Shown piece after piece: positions 17,735 through 25,066 of a stretch of 64,000 nt of DNA. The notes under the pieces were generated by a model, which was given only the letters and a program-made list of their open reading frames with translations, was not told the origin of the DNA and made no database searches. The stretch is taken from positions 1 to 64,000 of the IMG/VR virus record IMGVR_UViG_3300009509_000008; one strand, 5' to 3'. Origin of the DNA: a virus. Numbering within the stretch: the stretch's first letter is position 1; the number at the start of each line of letters is the position of its first letter. The position numbers were made by a program, and so were the translations under genes.

Positions 17735-18258
17735 GAGCTCTGATTGTAATCCTCGTCGTTCTTTGGCCAATGGTCGTCACAGCGGAACAGCACTGTGATC
17801 CTCAGAACTACGATTCGCAGGAGCAACCAGACTTTGACTGCATGGGACCAGGAGAGGCTGACCTTCGGGTTGATCTTTCGCCTCCGCCGTCGGTCCCGGT
17901 GCACCAGGGGGTGGAGATTGCGGCGCCGTGGGATGGGGCTCTGGTGCACCGGGACCGGATGCTGGAGATTGGACTAGCCCTCAAAGCCGTTCGTCGCCTC
18001 CGATGGTTGGATCGACTTCGCCTGGCTGAAGAGTATCAGATTCGTAGAGAAGCGGAACAGAGAATTGCAGAGGCCCGTCTGGAGTTCGCAGAACAGCAGC
18101 GTGACGTCTATCGAGACCGGGCAACGGCTGCCGAGAGGCGAGCTCAGTCTGCACACTCCTGGTGGAGAAGCCCGGCGCTGTGGTTCACCATCGGCATCGT
18201 TACGGCGGGGGTCTTGGTTGCGCTCACAGCCTATGGATTGAGCGCCGTAGGGGGTTGA
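17731..18258 (+). CDS. exported/membrane protein with signal peptide and C-terminal anchor
   Basis: 175 residues; ATGA overlap. The N-terminus has a classical signal peptide (ALIVILVVLWPMVVTA, likely cut near A18). The middle is a charged, glutamate/arginine-rich coiled coil (about 90-140). A C-terminal membrane segment (WFTIGIVTAGVLVALTAYGL) follows. Residues C22 and C37 could form a disulphide; no clear lipobox. The gene contains a perfect 17-bp inverted repeat at 17891-17957. Topology suggests a periplasm-spanning role, perhaps in lysis. Confidence 0.6.
   Translation: MRALIVILVVLWPMVVTAEQHCDPQNYDSQEQPDFDCMGPGEADLRVDLSPPPSVPVHQGVEIAAPWDGALVHRDRMLEIGLALKAVRRLRWLDRLRLAEEYQIRREAEQRIAEARLEFAEQQRDVYRDRATAAERRAQSAHSWWRSPALWFTIGIVTAGVLVALTAYGLSAVGG
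17891..17957 (+). repeat. perfect 17-bp inverted repeat inside a coding region
   Basis: CGGTCCCGGTGCACCAG at 17891-17907 is the exact reverse complement of 17941-17957, separated by 33 bases. In mRNA it would form a very stable 17-bp stem in the middle of the 17731-18258 reading frame. It encodes PVHQG on one arm and LVHRD on the other. Confidence 0.85.
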
Positions 18259-18259
18259 T

Positions 18260-20530
18260 ATGAGCGTACCTCTACACGAGGCCATCGAGGAGTTCGCCAA
18301 GCTTGCTGAGATTGATCTCAACGAGTTTCATCGACTGAGCAAGAAGAACGTCTTCAACAGGCTCGAGACATTCCTCACACCAAAGATCCCAGAGGAAGAT
18401 CCAGACCTTGCTCAGAAAGCTCAAGCAGCAACGCAGGCAGAGAGGGAATACTTCAAGAAGCGCTACAACGTCACTGCTCGACTCACCGGCTCGATGCCAC
18501 TCAAACTGGGGGTTCCAGGTGACGTTGATCTTGACTTCTACTCCCGGATCAAAAGTCCCCAGAAGTTCAATCAGGTCGTGGCTCGACTTGAGAAGAACCC
18601 CAACTACATCGGGAGCCAGTACAACAAGCCGGGCGCCGCCTTCCAGGTCTACCAAAGGAAGGCTCGTGGGAAGGACGACTTTCCGGTCGACTTCGCAATT
18701 GCCTATGGCCCGGACGCTGATCGTCTATCTGGTCAGATAAACGAGAAGGAACGAGCAGCGGCCGAGCTCCCGAAGGAGCTGAGAGAAGCTCTGGTGGCCA
18801 AGAAGCTGATCCTCAAGAACACGCCCTTTGACATCAAGCACAAGCGCTACAAGGCTTGGAAGCGGAACTTGGACAAGGCCCTCGGAGGCGAGGCCATCCG
18901 CCTCAAACGAGAGCCACACCCTGATCTTCTCGCTGATCTAGAAAAGAAGGCGGTCAGTGCTGAGGACATAGCTGGTGCCGCAAGGAGGATTGGAGCCAAG
19001 GTCATCCCAGACGATACGCTGAAGGCCTTCGGTGCTTTTGCCTCTCCGACGAGAGCTCAGATGAAGAAGGTCGTCAGGATGGGGACGCCCGATTGGCAGA
19101 AGGGGATGCTTCCAGAGGCGATGGAGCAGTCCCTAGAGAAGATCCTACGTGAAAGTCCAGGAGAGGTATTCGTGGAGCCGGGAGCGGGGAGGATACTTTC
19201 TCCTACGGCAACTGGAAAAACGCTGAAGCAACTGGATGAGATCGCCGCAGTACATGAGGGGCTAGAGCGTAGTGTAAAGCCGCATGAGATACAGTACTCA
19301 TCTCTGCATCTGAGCCCCAAGGTGCCAGCACAAGAGCTGAACCTGATCAATAGGGCTACTCCGGATCTGTCAGAAGCGGCCGAAAGACTTCGATCGCTAC
19401 GTGAAGCTGGAGGCGAGCACGGCCTCCTACGTCAGCAACTGCAGGAGCAGTTCGGCGAGCGTGCCGAAGAGTTCATGCAGCCGGGGAGGAAGATCCCGAA
19501 GGCGATGATGAAACGCCTCACCGGTGCCCAGCGACCAGAAATCTCTAAGCCGCAGGCGTACAAGATGATGGGAGGAGCGCAGCAGCACTTGGTAGAAGAG
19601 GCCCAGCGTGGTTTTCCTGAGCCTCGCATAAAGAGCCGAAGGGTCACTGAGAGCGTTCTGAGCCCGGACGACCCATCCATTCCAGCAGATGTGCGTGCCC
19701 AGCTACAGAAGTCAGCGGAGGTCATGGACCTCACCAAGCCCGAAGACTTCACGAAGTTCCAGAAGTTCGTTTCTCGTCAGGACATCTACGGGCATCGTAC
19801 CCCGCACGCCGAGGCGGTTCTCGGTAGCGGAAAGATCATCTCTGCTCTCGAGGCTTTGCAGAAAGGTAAGATCAAGAGCGTGGAGACTGGGCGTGGTGTA
19901 GGGGCTCGCAAAGATATCAGCATCGACAACAAGCTCACCAGCACGCAGATACAGGGGCTCAAGGATGCTCTCCTTGTTCCTACAACGACCAAGGTCGATT
20001 CCGACAAGGCAGCCGACATCGCCTCAGAGGCTGGGATGGAGTACAACGAAATGATGGCTGAGTTCCTCCGCCGGAAGAAGGGGGACATCAAGAAGCACCT
20101 TGGCACAGTGAGCGATCCAGAGGAGTTTCGGCGCAGTCACTTGAGCATACCCAAGCTCGGACCCAACATCTTCGTCACCAAGGGAGGGCTCATGGATGAG
20201 CCCAAGTACGGAGACGTTGGGCTTCTGATCCGATCCAGAACAGCCAAGCCCTCACCATTCGCCAACACGCTTACAGATGAGCACATCATTGAGCAGAGAA
20301 AGCCTGGTGATCCACGAAGCGTCAGCGTTCGCTCAAGCCTAGTCATAGCTCCGCAAGCAAAGGTCAGAACTCTCAGTCGGAAGTTCCCAGGCTACAAATT
20401 CGTCAAGGAGGAGCAAATCCCTGACGAGCTAAGAAAAGTGCTCTACAAACCAACTCGCTCTCCCAAAGAGATAGCGACACGTATCATTCCAAAGCTTCTC
20501 AGCGGGGAGCTTCGTCTCCAGCATAGGTGA
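18260..20530 (+). CDS. nucleotidyltransferase-fold virion protein, possible ejected effector
   Basis: 756 residues. The N-terminus (EEFAKLAEI, residues 10-18) resembles the EKxA tag. Residues about 75-150 carry the pol-β superfamily signature GSMPLKLGVPGDVDLDF (GS then DhDh) with a third acidic site in FPVDFAIAY, as in minimal nucleotidyltransferases. A second EKKA site occurs at about 230. The C-terminal third has YGHRTPHAEAVLGSGKI and later YGDVGLLI, loosely like ADP-ribosyl/phosphotransferase folds (weak). Last gene of the plus operon. T4 Alt is an example of a packaged modifying enzyme; an equivalent role here is inference. Confidence 0.65.
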   Translation: MSVPLHEAIEEFAKLAEIDLNEFHRLSKKNVFNRLETFLTPKIPEEDPDLAQKAQAATQAEREYFKKRYNVTARLTGSMPLKLGVPGDVDLDFYSRIKSPQKFNQVVARLEKNPNYIGSQYNKPGAAFQVYQRKARGKDDFPVDFAIAYGPDADRLSGQINEKERAAAELPKELREALVAKKLILKNTPFDIKHKRYKAWKRNLDKALGGEAIRLKREPHPDLLADLEKKAVSAEDIAGAARRIGAKVIPDDTLKAFGAFASPTRAQMKKVVRMGTPDWQKGMLPEAMEQSLEKILRESPGEVFVEPGAGRILSPTATGKTLKQLDEIAAVHEGLERSVKPHEIQYSSLHLSPKVPAQELNLINRATPDLSEAAERLRSLREAGGEHGLLRQQLQEQFGERAEEFMQPGRKIPKAMMKRLTGAQRPEISKPQAYKMMGGAQQHLVEEAQRGFPEPRIKSRRVTESVLSPDDPSIPADVRAQLQKSAEVMDLTKPEDFTKFQKFVSRQDIYGHRTPHAEAVLGSGKIISALEALQKGKIKSVETGRGVGARKDISIDNKLTSTQIQGLKDALLVPTTTKVDSDKAADIASEAGMEYNEMMAEFLRRKKGDIKKHLGTVSDPEEFRRSHLSIPKLGPNIFVTKGGLMDEPKYGDVGLLIRSRTAKPSPFANTLTDEHIIEQRKPGDPRSVSVRSSLVIAPQAKVRTLSRKFPGYKFVKEEQIPDELRKVLYKPTRSPKEIATRIIPKLLSGELRLQHR

Positions 20531-20535
20531 GTAAA

Positions 20536-20579
20536 AGGAGCACCAGTAGGGCGCTCCTCCCGGCCATTCGTCGGCCGGG
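20536..20579 (-). terminator. double hairpin terminator
   Basis: CCCGGCC/GGCCGGG (20559-20565 with 20573-20579, loop 7) directly abuts AGGAGC/GCTCCT (20536-20541 with 20553-20558). Read on the minus strand the second hairpin is followed by TTTACTC, giving a plausible intrinsic terminator for the ncRNA. It lies 6 bases after the stop of the plus-strand gene ending at 20530 and may work on both converging transcripts. Confidence 0.55.
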
Positions 20580-20671
20580 TAACGTGACGGGGCATCTCCG
20601 CCGGTGCCTCTGCGCACCTTTCTACTCCTCCCATTACGGCGTCGGTGGGGGTCGGTCACCAGGCCGTTCGA

Positions 20672-20680
20672 CTTATACGC
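20672..20680 (-). promoter_or_regulatory. GCGTATAAG promoter-like motif
   Basis: A minus-strand match to the GCTATAAG family, inside the ncRNA region and about 135 bases before its terminator. It could drive a second short transcript. Weaker case than the copies that precede genes. Confidence 0.3.
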
Positions 20681-21097
20681 TTAGGGCACTGCCCGTACGA
20701 GGCGACTAGGAACTGGATCTCCGGTGGTCCTTCGCACCTTGGCTAGGGAGGAGTGAAACGGAGAGGAAGCCGTCACGGCTTTGACTCGGTCTGTCGCCAT
20801 CTGCTGATCTTTTCGGTAAATGGGCCCCACTCTTCGCAGAGTATTCGGGGTACTCCCGTCGATCCTATTTCGATCAAACAAATCGCCGCACCCAGAATCT
20901 TGGCTAGGCTTTCCGTCTCCAATATTCTAATACCCAAAACGTGCCTGTTTTTGCATACTAAAAGCGAGCGATCTGGGGATCCGCTACCTCAGTCGGATTG
21001 ACTCTTCATCACTCTCGCTCCAAGTCGAAACCTTGCCTCTCACGGCCAGACTCCTTCACGTGGTACTCCTATCGTTTCCCTCGTGGGCAGATCGCTC

Positions 21098-21163
21098 TAG
21101 CGAGGCGGGAGTCGAACCCGCAACACACACCTTTCGGCTGCTCTACCATTGAGCTACTCGCTT
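21098..21163 (-). tRNA. tRNA-like element lacking a normal anticodon arm
   Basis: Minus strand, 66 nt. The acceptor is AAGCGAG against CTCGCTA (six pairs, A-A mismatch at 1-72). U8-A9 are present, the D arm is GCTC-AATGGTA-GAGC, and the T arm is GCGGG-TTCGACT-CCCGC, all canonical. Between the D and T arms are only 18 nt, which fold at best as GCC-GAAA-GGT, a GNRA-capped 3-bp hairpin, so there is no anticodon loop. No CCA is encoded. It therefore cannot decode. It may be a degraded tRNA or, more interestingly, a tRNA-mimic domain of a longer RNA. Confidence 0.5.
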
Positions 21164-21282
21164 CAATACTCTAGTAACACAATGATCATCGTTTTTTGCA
21201 GGTAAACGTCGCCGGCCCAAAACCTCCCAAACTCGGCTGACTCGGCGGGGCTTCGACATGTCACCACCTCCGCCTCAAACCT

Positions 21283-21290
21283 CTTATGCC
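21283..21290 (-). promoter_or_regulatory. GGCATAAG promoter-like motif
   Basis: Minus-strand GGCATAAG followed by AGGTTTGAG, nearly identical to the copy at 61173-61166 (GGCATAAGATTTTTGAG). It lies just beyond the terminator-like hairpin of the replication operon and upstream of the tRNA-like element, so it probably starts the ncRNA. Confidence 0.5.
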
Positions 21291-21310
21291 GATGTTGGGC
21301 TAAGAATTGT

Positions 21311-21335
21311 GCCCGGTGGATAGGTGCCGCCGGGC
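21311..21335 (-). terminator. intrinsic-type terminator of the replication operon
   Basis: GCCCGG (21311-21316) pairs with CCGGGC (21330-21335) around a 13-base loop. On the minus strand it is followed by ACAATTCTTA, a modest T-rich tail. It comes 12 bases after the last open frame of the minus operon (stop 21347-21349). Confidence 0.45.
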
Positions 21336-21346
21336 TCGGCGTGGGA

Positions 21347-21469
21347 TTAGTAGTTTGCGAATTCCTTGCAGGAGAGAAGCACCCTGGTCAGAATGTGATC
21401 TCTGTCTTCACATCCATCGAGTGACGTGCCAGTCTCTTTTGCGAGAGCTCTGAGCTCGTCTTCCTCCAT
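21347..21469 (-). CDS. SAP-like small ORF, or displaced C-terminus of the upstream gene
   Basis: 40 residues from the first ATG; AAGGAG lies 12 bases upstream, a long spacing. The sequence MEEDELRALAKETG continuing to CEDRDHILTRVLL resembles a SAP-type helix-extension-helix DNA-binding motif. The frame is in phase with the upstream acidic gene and stays open for the 27 codons between that gene's TAG and this ATG, and those codons also look coding (VSDRFVKIEKEHLLN). It may be an independent small protein, a readthrough extension, or a remnant cut off by a nonsense mutation. Confidence 0.45.
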   Translation of the reverse strand: MEEDELRALAKETGTSLDGCEDRDHILTRVLLSCKEFANY

Positions 21470-21550
21470 GTTGAGCAGGTGCTCCTTTTCGATCTTGACG
21501 AATCGATCGGATACCTGGACTCGTCTAAGCCCAGTAGCCCTTGCTGGTTT

Positions 21551-22390
21551 CTACTCGTCCTCCGAGTCTTCGATTCCGGCGGCCTTGGCTGCCTTCTTGT
21601 CGATCTGCCCGAGTAGCTTCTTCGGATCCTTGACCTTGAGCAGCTTGAAGATGACCTTCAGTCCCTGGCGGATGATCTCCTTGGTCTCGAGCTGGACCTG
21701 AATCATGAGGTCGAGAGACTTGGCCGTCTTGGTGTTGATGTCCATCAACTTGTCGACCTTGTCCTCGAGGATGGAGATGTCGCCGTCGGTACTGCCGCCA
21801 CTGTCTTCGTCGTCATCGTCAACGTCGAGATCCATGTCGTCATCGTCGTCTCCGAGGTCGTCATCGTCGCTGTCGTCGCCATCGCCATCGTCATCGTCGC
21901 CATCGCCATCTTCGTCGTCATCACCGCTGCTATCGTCGTCGTCCTCGAGTCCGTCCTCGTCATCGTCGAGCTCGAGCTCTATTTCATCGTCGTCGAGGTC
22001 ATCGTCGCCGGCGTTGTCGTCATCCTCGTCATCCCAGTCTTCCTTGGCCTTGGACTTCGAGGCGTTCTTCTTGTCGCTCTTCTTCGGATCCTTCTTCTTT
22101 TTCCCCTTGTCCTTCTTTCCCTGGTTGCCCTCGTCGGGGTAGAGATCGTTGAAGGACAGCTCTCCGTCGTTGAACTTGCCCATGAGGAAGCTGATCAACT
22201 TGCTCTTCGGCTTCTTCATGGCCTCGTCGTTGTCCATGCCGTGGTGTTGGCAGAACTCTCGAAGAACGAACGGACCAGTAGATTCTAACTGATCCTTGAG
22301 CAGCTTCTTCTCAGAGGAGTCCCCAGAGGACTTCTTCCCTCCACGCTTCTTCGCAACGTTTCCCTTGCTCTTCGCCTTACCAGTTCCCAT
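21551..22390 (-). CDS. highly acidic Asp-rich protein
   Basis: 279 residues. The basic N-terminus (GKAKSKGNVAKKRGGKK) is followed by a helical SAP-like stretch (LKDQLESTGPFVLREFCQHH), a lysine-rich patch and then about 100 residues that are mostly Asp, with Glu, Ser and Gly (about 115-210). A helical C-terminal domain ends it. The Asp tract could mimic DNA or bind basic proteins; this is inference from composition. The coding DNA is a GTC/ATC simple repeat, prone to length change. Last full gene of the replication operon. Confidence 0.72.
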   Translation of the reverse strand: MGTGKAKSKGNVAKKRGGKKSSGDSSEKKLLKDQLESTGPFVLREFCQHHGMDNDEAMKKPKSKLISFLMGKFNDGELSFNDLYPDEGNQGKKDKGKKKKDPKKSDKKNASKSKAKEDWDDEDDDNAGDDDLDDDEIELELDDDEDGLEDDDDSSGDDDEDGDGDDDDGDGDDSDDDDLGDDDDDMDLDVDDDDEDSGGSTDGDISILEDKVDKLMDINTKTAKSLDLMIQVQLETKEIIRQGLKVIFKLLKVKDPKKLLGQIDKKAAKAAGIEDSEDE

Positions 22391-22810
22391 TTAGTCCTCC
22401 CTGATGGCCCTCTCGGACCGAAATTGCTTGAGTCGTTTGTAGTTGGTGAGGTAGCAGCTGAGCACCACAACGTCGTGGCACCCATCGCAGTTACCATTGC
22501 ACCTAGGATCCATCTGATCCTTGATCTTCTTCCAGTACACCTTGAAGAATGCCTGAATCAATCTCCGATATCGGTCTACTGGGTTTCGCCACTTCTTCGC
22601 CGGCGCAGCAAGCACCGCTTCCTCGAGGTAGCGCCTCTCGATTCCTGGATGTGCTCTCATGCTTGGGTGCAGCAGATTACACAGCTGCACTAGCTCTGTG
22701 GTGTTTGCCTTGTCGATGAATCTGGGATCAATCTTGATCTCTCCAGACGCTATCTTCGCATCCCTCCCGAGGTCCTCAAACGGATCCTCAATCTTCTTTG
22801 CCTTCGCCAT
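22391..22810 (-). CDS. hypothetical protein with CxxxCxxCH cluster
   Basis: 139 residues; the stop is immediately followed by the start of the acidic gene and the 5' end overlaps the RusA-like gene by 23 bases. A mostly helical, basic body ends with CNGNCDGCHDVVVLSCY, a likely metal-binding cluster. The middle (HPSMRAHPGIERRYLEEAVL) resembles no family I know. The operon context suggests a role in DNA replication or recombination. Confidence 0.65.
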   Translation of the reverse strand: MAKAKKIEDPFEDLGRDAKIASGEIKIDPRFIDKANTTELVQLCNLLHPSMRAHPGIERRYLEEAVLAAPAKKWRNPVDRYRRLIQAFFKVYWKKIKDQMDPRCNGNCDGCHDVVVLSCYLTNYKRLKQFRSERAIRED

Positions 22811-23279
22811 CCCGTGGCTCCTGTTCCCTTATTGTCACAACGATTCGTGGATCGTTGGGGTCCTCGTTCTTTTGTAGTGCGGTAAGAAAGTGATGGCTAT
22901 CGTCGATGCCGATGGCTTCCGAGACCGAGTCAGTCGCTAACTTGATCCGATCCTGTGCATCCTCTTTCTTATAGCGAGTCTTTGCCCTCTTCGGCCAACC
23001 GTTGTTGTACACCTTCTCGAAGTACACTCTGATCGTGCAGGTATACTTCACGTTCGGCTGGAAGGCTTTTGTGCTCTCCATGGCTAGGGCTGCCACCATG
23101 GTTTTGACCTTGTTCTTGTAGGCTCGAGCTTCGGTGGTGAGCTGGCGTTTTGGAAACTTCCGTTTTCCTTTCCCGACGATGACCGTTGTGTAGATCTTGT
23201 TGTCGCTTGGAGGAAGGGGAAGCGTAATCCTGATAGACATGCGTCCCCTTCCATCCAACCCAATCCGATCATTCTCCAC
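22788..23279 (-). CDS. RusA-like Holliday junction resolvase
   Basis: 163 residues from a GTG that follows GAGGTGA and overlaps the upstream stop. An ATG at 23240 after GGAAGGGG would give a 150-residue protein starting MSIRIT. RusA features: LPLPPSDNKIY near the N-terminus, LTTEARAYKNKV, and the acidic segment KEDAQDRIKLATDSVSEAIG followed by IDDSHHF, holding the Asp residues that bind magnesium in the dimer interface. RusA resolves four-way junctions late in replication or before packaging. Family confidence is high; the start is uncertain. Confidence 0.82.
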   Translation of the reverse strand: MENDRIGLDGRGRMSIRITLPLPPSDNKIYTTVIVGKGKRKFPKRQLTTEARAYKNKVKTMVAALAMESTKAFQPNVKYTCTIRVYFEKVYNNGWPKRAKTRYKKEDAQDRIKLATDSVSEAIGIDDSHHFLTALQKNEDPNDPRIVVTIREQEPRDGEGKED

Positions 23280-23865
23280 GACTCACCTCAAGGTCTCTCT
23301 GTCGAGATGGACCACGGCGGACTCGCTTCGTACCCCGAATTGCGTTGTCTCTACGATCCTGCTCCTTGTCAAGCTTGCGGCGCTCGACATCCCTTGAGCA
23401 GACTCCTCGGGACTTCTCAAATCCCTCACGCCGCTCCTGGATGCGCTTGCCGGAGAACTTGGCAACCATGGCCTTGTCCTCGAGCTCCACCACCTTTGGG
23501 TGAATGGTGGCCTTGTCCTCCCGCTCAGATGCGGTGCCGGTAGCCTTCAGCCTGACACGGGCTTTCATGCGCTTTGCTTCCACAGAATACACAGCGGCCA
23601 TGGTGTCTTGGATCAGAGCCTGTTCTCCTGCGTAGGTGGTCATGGTGACAAACTGAGCCTGAAGATCTGTCACCTCAGCGTCGGTGAGGCGGCTGACTCC
23701 CTTTGATGGAAGCTTTGGAATGTAGTGCTGTCCTTTCCTTTTCAGAGGCTCGGCTGCCGTGAACCCGATCTTTCGGACCCGGTACTCGACTCTGTCGATG
23801 ACGGTCTTGTCGGCCGTATCGCTGGTCACCAGATCCTCAACGAACCCTCCTAAGTCAAGTGTCAT
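23269..23865 (-). CDS. hypothetical charged helical protein
   Basis: 198 residues between the Cas4-like nuclease and RusA-like genes. The N-terminal third (VIDRVEYRVRKIGFTAAEPL) is followed by long amphipathic helices and a very basic C-terminus (RRKLDKEQDRRDNAIRGTKR). No catalytic motif recognised. The C-terminus overlaps the RusA-like start. Position between two recombination nucleases suggests a DNA-bound accessory protein, but this is context only. Confidence 0.65.
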   Translation of the reverse strand: MTLDLGGFVEDLVTSDTADKTVIDRVEYRVRKIGFTAAEPLKRKGQHYIPKLPSKGVSRLTDAEVTDLQAQFVTMTTYAGEQALIQDTMAAVYSVEAKRMKARVRLKATGTASEREDKATIHPKVVELEDKAMVAKFSGKRIQERREGFEKSRGVCSRDVERRKLDKEQDRRDNAIRGTKRVRRGPSRQRDLEVSRGE

Positions 23866-23868
23866 TGA

Positions 23869-24747
23869 TCAAATCTCCGGCGCCCCATATCCTCCTCTGC
23901 GGCGCTTTGGGAGCGGGGGCGCACAGACCTCCAAATAGCCGCAGCTACGACAACCATTGCCGATCTTCTTGTCCGGCTCCTGATACTTCTCAAACAGCTC
24001 CTTGACCACGACGAGTCGCTGCTCGAGCGGACTCCAGGTCTTAGGGCTGAACAGTATCGGGAAGGCCGCCATGTTGCTATTGTCCTTGTTGATGTAGAGG
24101 AGCACTGTGATGCCTACGTCTATGCACGTCATATAGGCGTGGACCTGCTTGACGTATGCGGCGTGAGGTCTGGTCAGCGAACGGAATCCCGAGCTCGCTA
24201 TGGTCTTGAACTCGAAGATGATCCTCAGACGAACCTTGCGTCCGTCGATGGTGAAGGTTCTAGTCATCAACCCATCGGCATGTCCAGCGCACCGCAGCGA
24301 GTCGATCACAGCGTTCTCGACCCAGACTTTCCCCTCCTCACCAGTGATGTCTGGAATGTAGGTTGGCTTGAACCCAATCTCGGGAATGAAGTCGTAGCCC
24401 TTGTCAGCAGCGTGGGTCATGAACAGGTAGTCGAGCTGGCCATGCACCGCCGTGCCAGTATCGAATACCATCTGCAGTGACTTCTTCTGCTTGGGTACGA
24501 AGTCGGCTCCCCAGAGATCTAGGAACAGCTTGAAGTCGCAGTCTCCGCTGAGGCCGGACGGGTGGAAGACCTTCTTCAGTCTCACCCTATTCCAGTCCAA
24601 CGGCGCACTGTAGAAGATCCTCCTCTTCGATGCCTCGAGTGACCAGTCCTCCATCTCACGACTGAAGTCATGGTTCTTCAGCCCGTCGATGATATCCTGA
24701 GCCCATCCAGACTCTAGGAGATCAGAGATCGTCAAGATTTCTTTCAT
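23869..24747 (-). CDS. Cas4/RecB-like PD-(D/E)XK nuclease with Fe-S cysteines
   Basis: 292 residues. Motifs in order: PSGLSGDCDFKLFLDL (first cysteine), FDTGTAVHGQLDYLF, AGHADGLM followed by IIFEFKTI (the GxxD...ExK nuclease core), KQVHAYMTC (QxxxY motif IV) and a C-terminal GCRSCGYLEVC cluster. The first cysteine plus three C-terminal ones fit the 4Fe-4S layout of Cas4 and AddB. The expected activity is metal-dependent exonuclease trimming of DNA ends for recombination. There is no CRISPR array nearby, so it is a recombination enzyme rather than a CRISPR part. Confidence 0.85.
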   Translation of the reverse strand: MKEILTISDLLESGWAQDIIDGLKNHDFSREMEDWSLEASKRRIFYSAPLDWNRVRLKKVFHPSGLSGDCDFKLFLDLWGADFVPKQKKSLQMVFDTGTAVHGQLDYLFMTHAADKGYDFIPEIGFKPTYIPDITGEEGKVWVENAVIDSLRCAGHADGLMTRTFTIDGRKVRLRIIFEFKTIASSGFRSLTRPHAAYVKQVHAYMTCIDVGITVLLYINKDNSNMAAFPILFSPKTWSPLEQRLVVVKELFEKYQEPDKKIGNGCRSCGYLEVCAPPLPKRRRGGYGAPEI

Positions 24748-25066
24748 CGATCAACTCCGTAAAGTCGTCCCACAACACCACTGCAACCTCGTATTTGGGT
24801 AGTCCAATACGGATCACTGGATTGCGTCCAGTCTTGTGAGCTTGGTGTAGTGCCTTGTCGATCATTTCCTGTGTAACGCTGAAGCGTTTGGCCCTGACCG
24901 TGAACTTGTCCTCGACCATCCACAGCTCATTGCGAGCGTCGCCCTTTGCTATACCAGATCCAGATCCGGAAACACGACCCCCGCTTATGTCTCTACCGGC
25001 CTTCTCCTCCCGTCTGCGAGATGTCTTATTGATCGACCGCTTCTTGCCCTTCTTGCCGAGTGTCAT
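24722..25066 (-). CDS. small PD-(D/E)XK-type nuclease, Holliday-junction-resolvase-like
   Basis: 114 residues from the ATG overlapping the recA stop (CTATGA); a GTG five codons earlier is possible. A basic N-terminus is followed by GDARNELWMVEDKFTVRAKR, the (K)GD...E.K core seen in small phage resolvase-like endonucleases, and a β-strand pair around NPVIRIGLPKYEVAVVLWDD. It overlaps the start of the Cas4-like gene by 26 bases. It probably cuts branched DNA. The family is recognised from pattern and length only. Confidence 0.65.
   Translation of the reverse strand: MTLGKKGKKRSINKTSRRREEKAGRDISGGRVSGSGSGIAKGDARNELWMVEDKFTVRAKRFSVTQEMIDKALHQAHKTGRNPVIRIGLPKYEVAVVLWDDFTELIDERNLDDL

Larger units (their letters stand above)
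20535..21276 (-). ncRNA. candidate ~0.75 kb structured non-coding RNA
   Basis: This stretch has no convincing protein gene on either strand. On the minus strand it is bounded by a promoter-like GGCATAAG (21290-21283) and a terminator hairpin (20558-20536) followed by TTTA. Inside are a tRNA-like element (21163-21098), a hairpin with a GCGA tetraloop and flanking CCCC/GGGG pairing (20850-20825), AAGCCG-TGA-CGGCTT (20781-20767) and GGTGC-6 nt-GCACC near 20605. Size, phage location and embedded tRNA-like part recall the large ornate phage RNAs GOLLD and ROOL; class membership is inference and the strand rests on the promoter and terminator. The roughly 330 bases at 20700-21090 hold only such hairpins. 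Confidence 0.45.

Noticed and set aside
15000-18258. Endolysin
   Set aside because: No peptidoglycan hydrolase motif (amidase, lysozyme, peptidase with matching context) is visible among the lysis-type small proteins; HEAGH in 16334-17734 alone is not enough.
20531-21300. tmRNA or group I intron
   Set aside because: TTCGAC-like and AGATCAGCAG-like strings occur, but no tmRNA tag frame with an ordinary ending, no matching 5'/3' acceptor pair and no complete intron core could be assembled by eye.
21705-22142. Serine-rich plus-strand frame
   Set aside because: It is the complement of the Asp-rich repeat of the acidic gene; the poly-Ser product is an artefact of that repeat.
23869-24747. CRISPR-associated Cas4
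   Set aside because: The nuclease fold is Cas4-like, but there is no repeat-spacer array or other cas gene in the window and the context is recombination.
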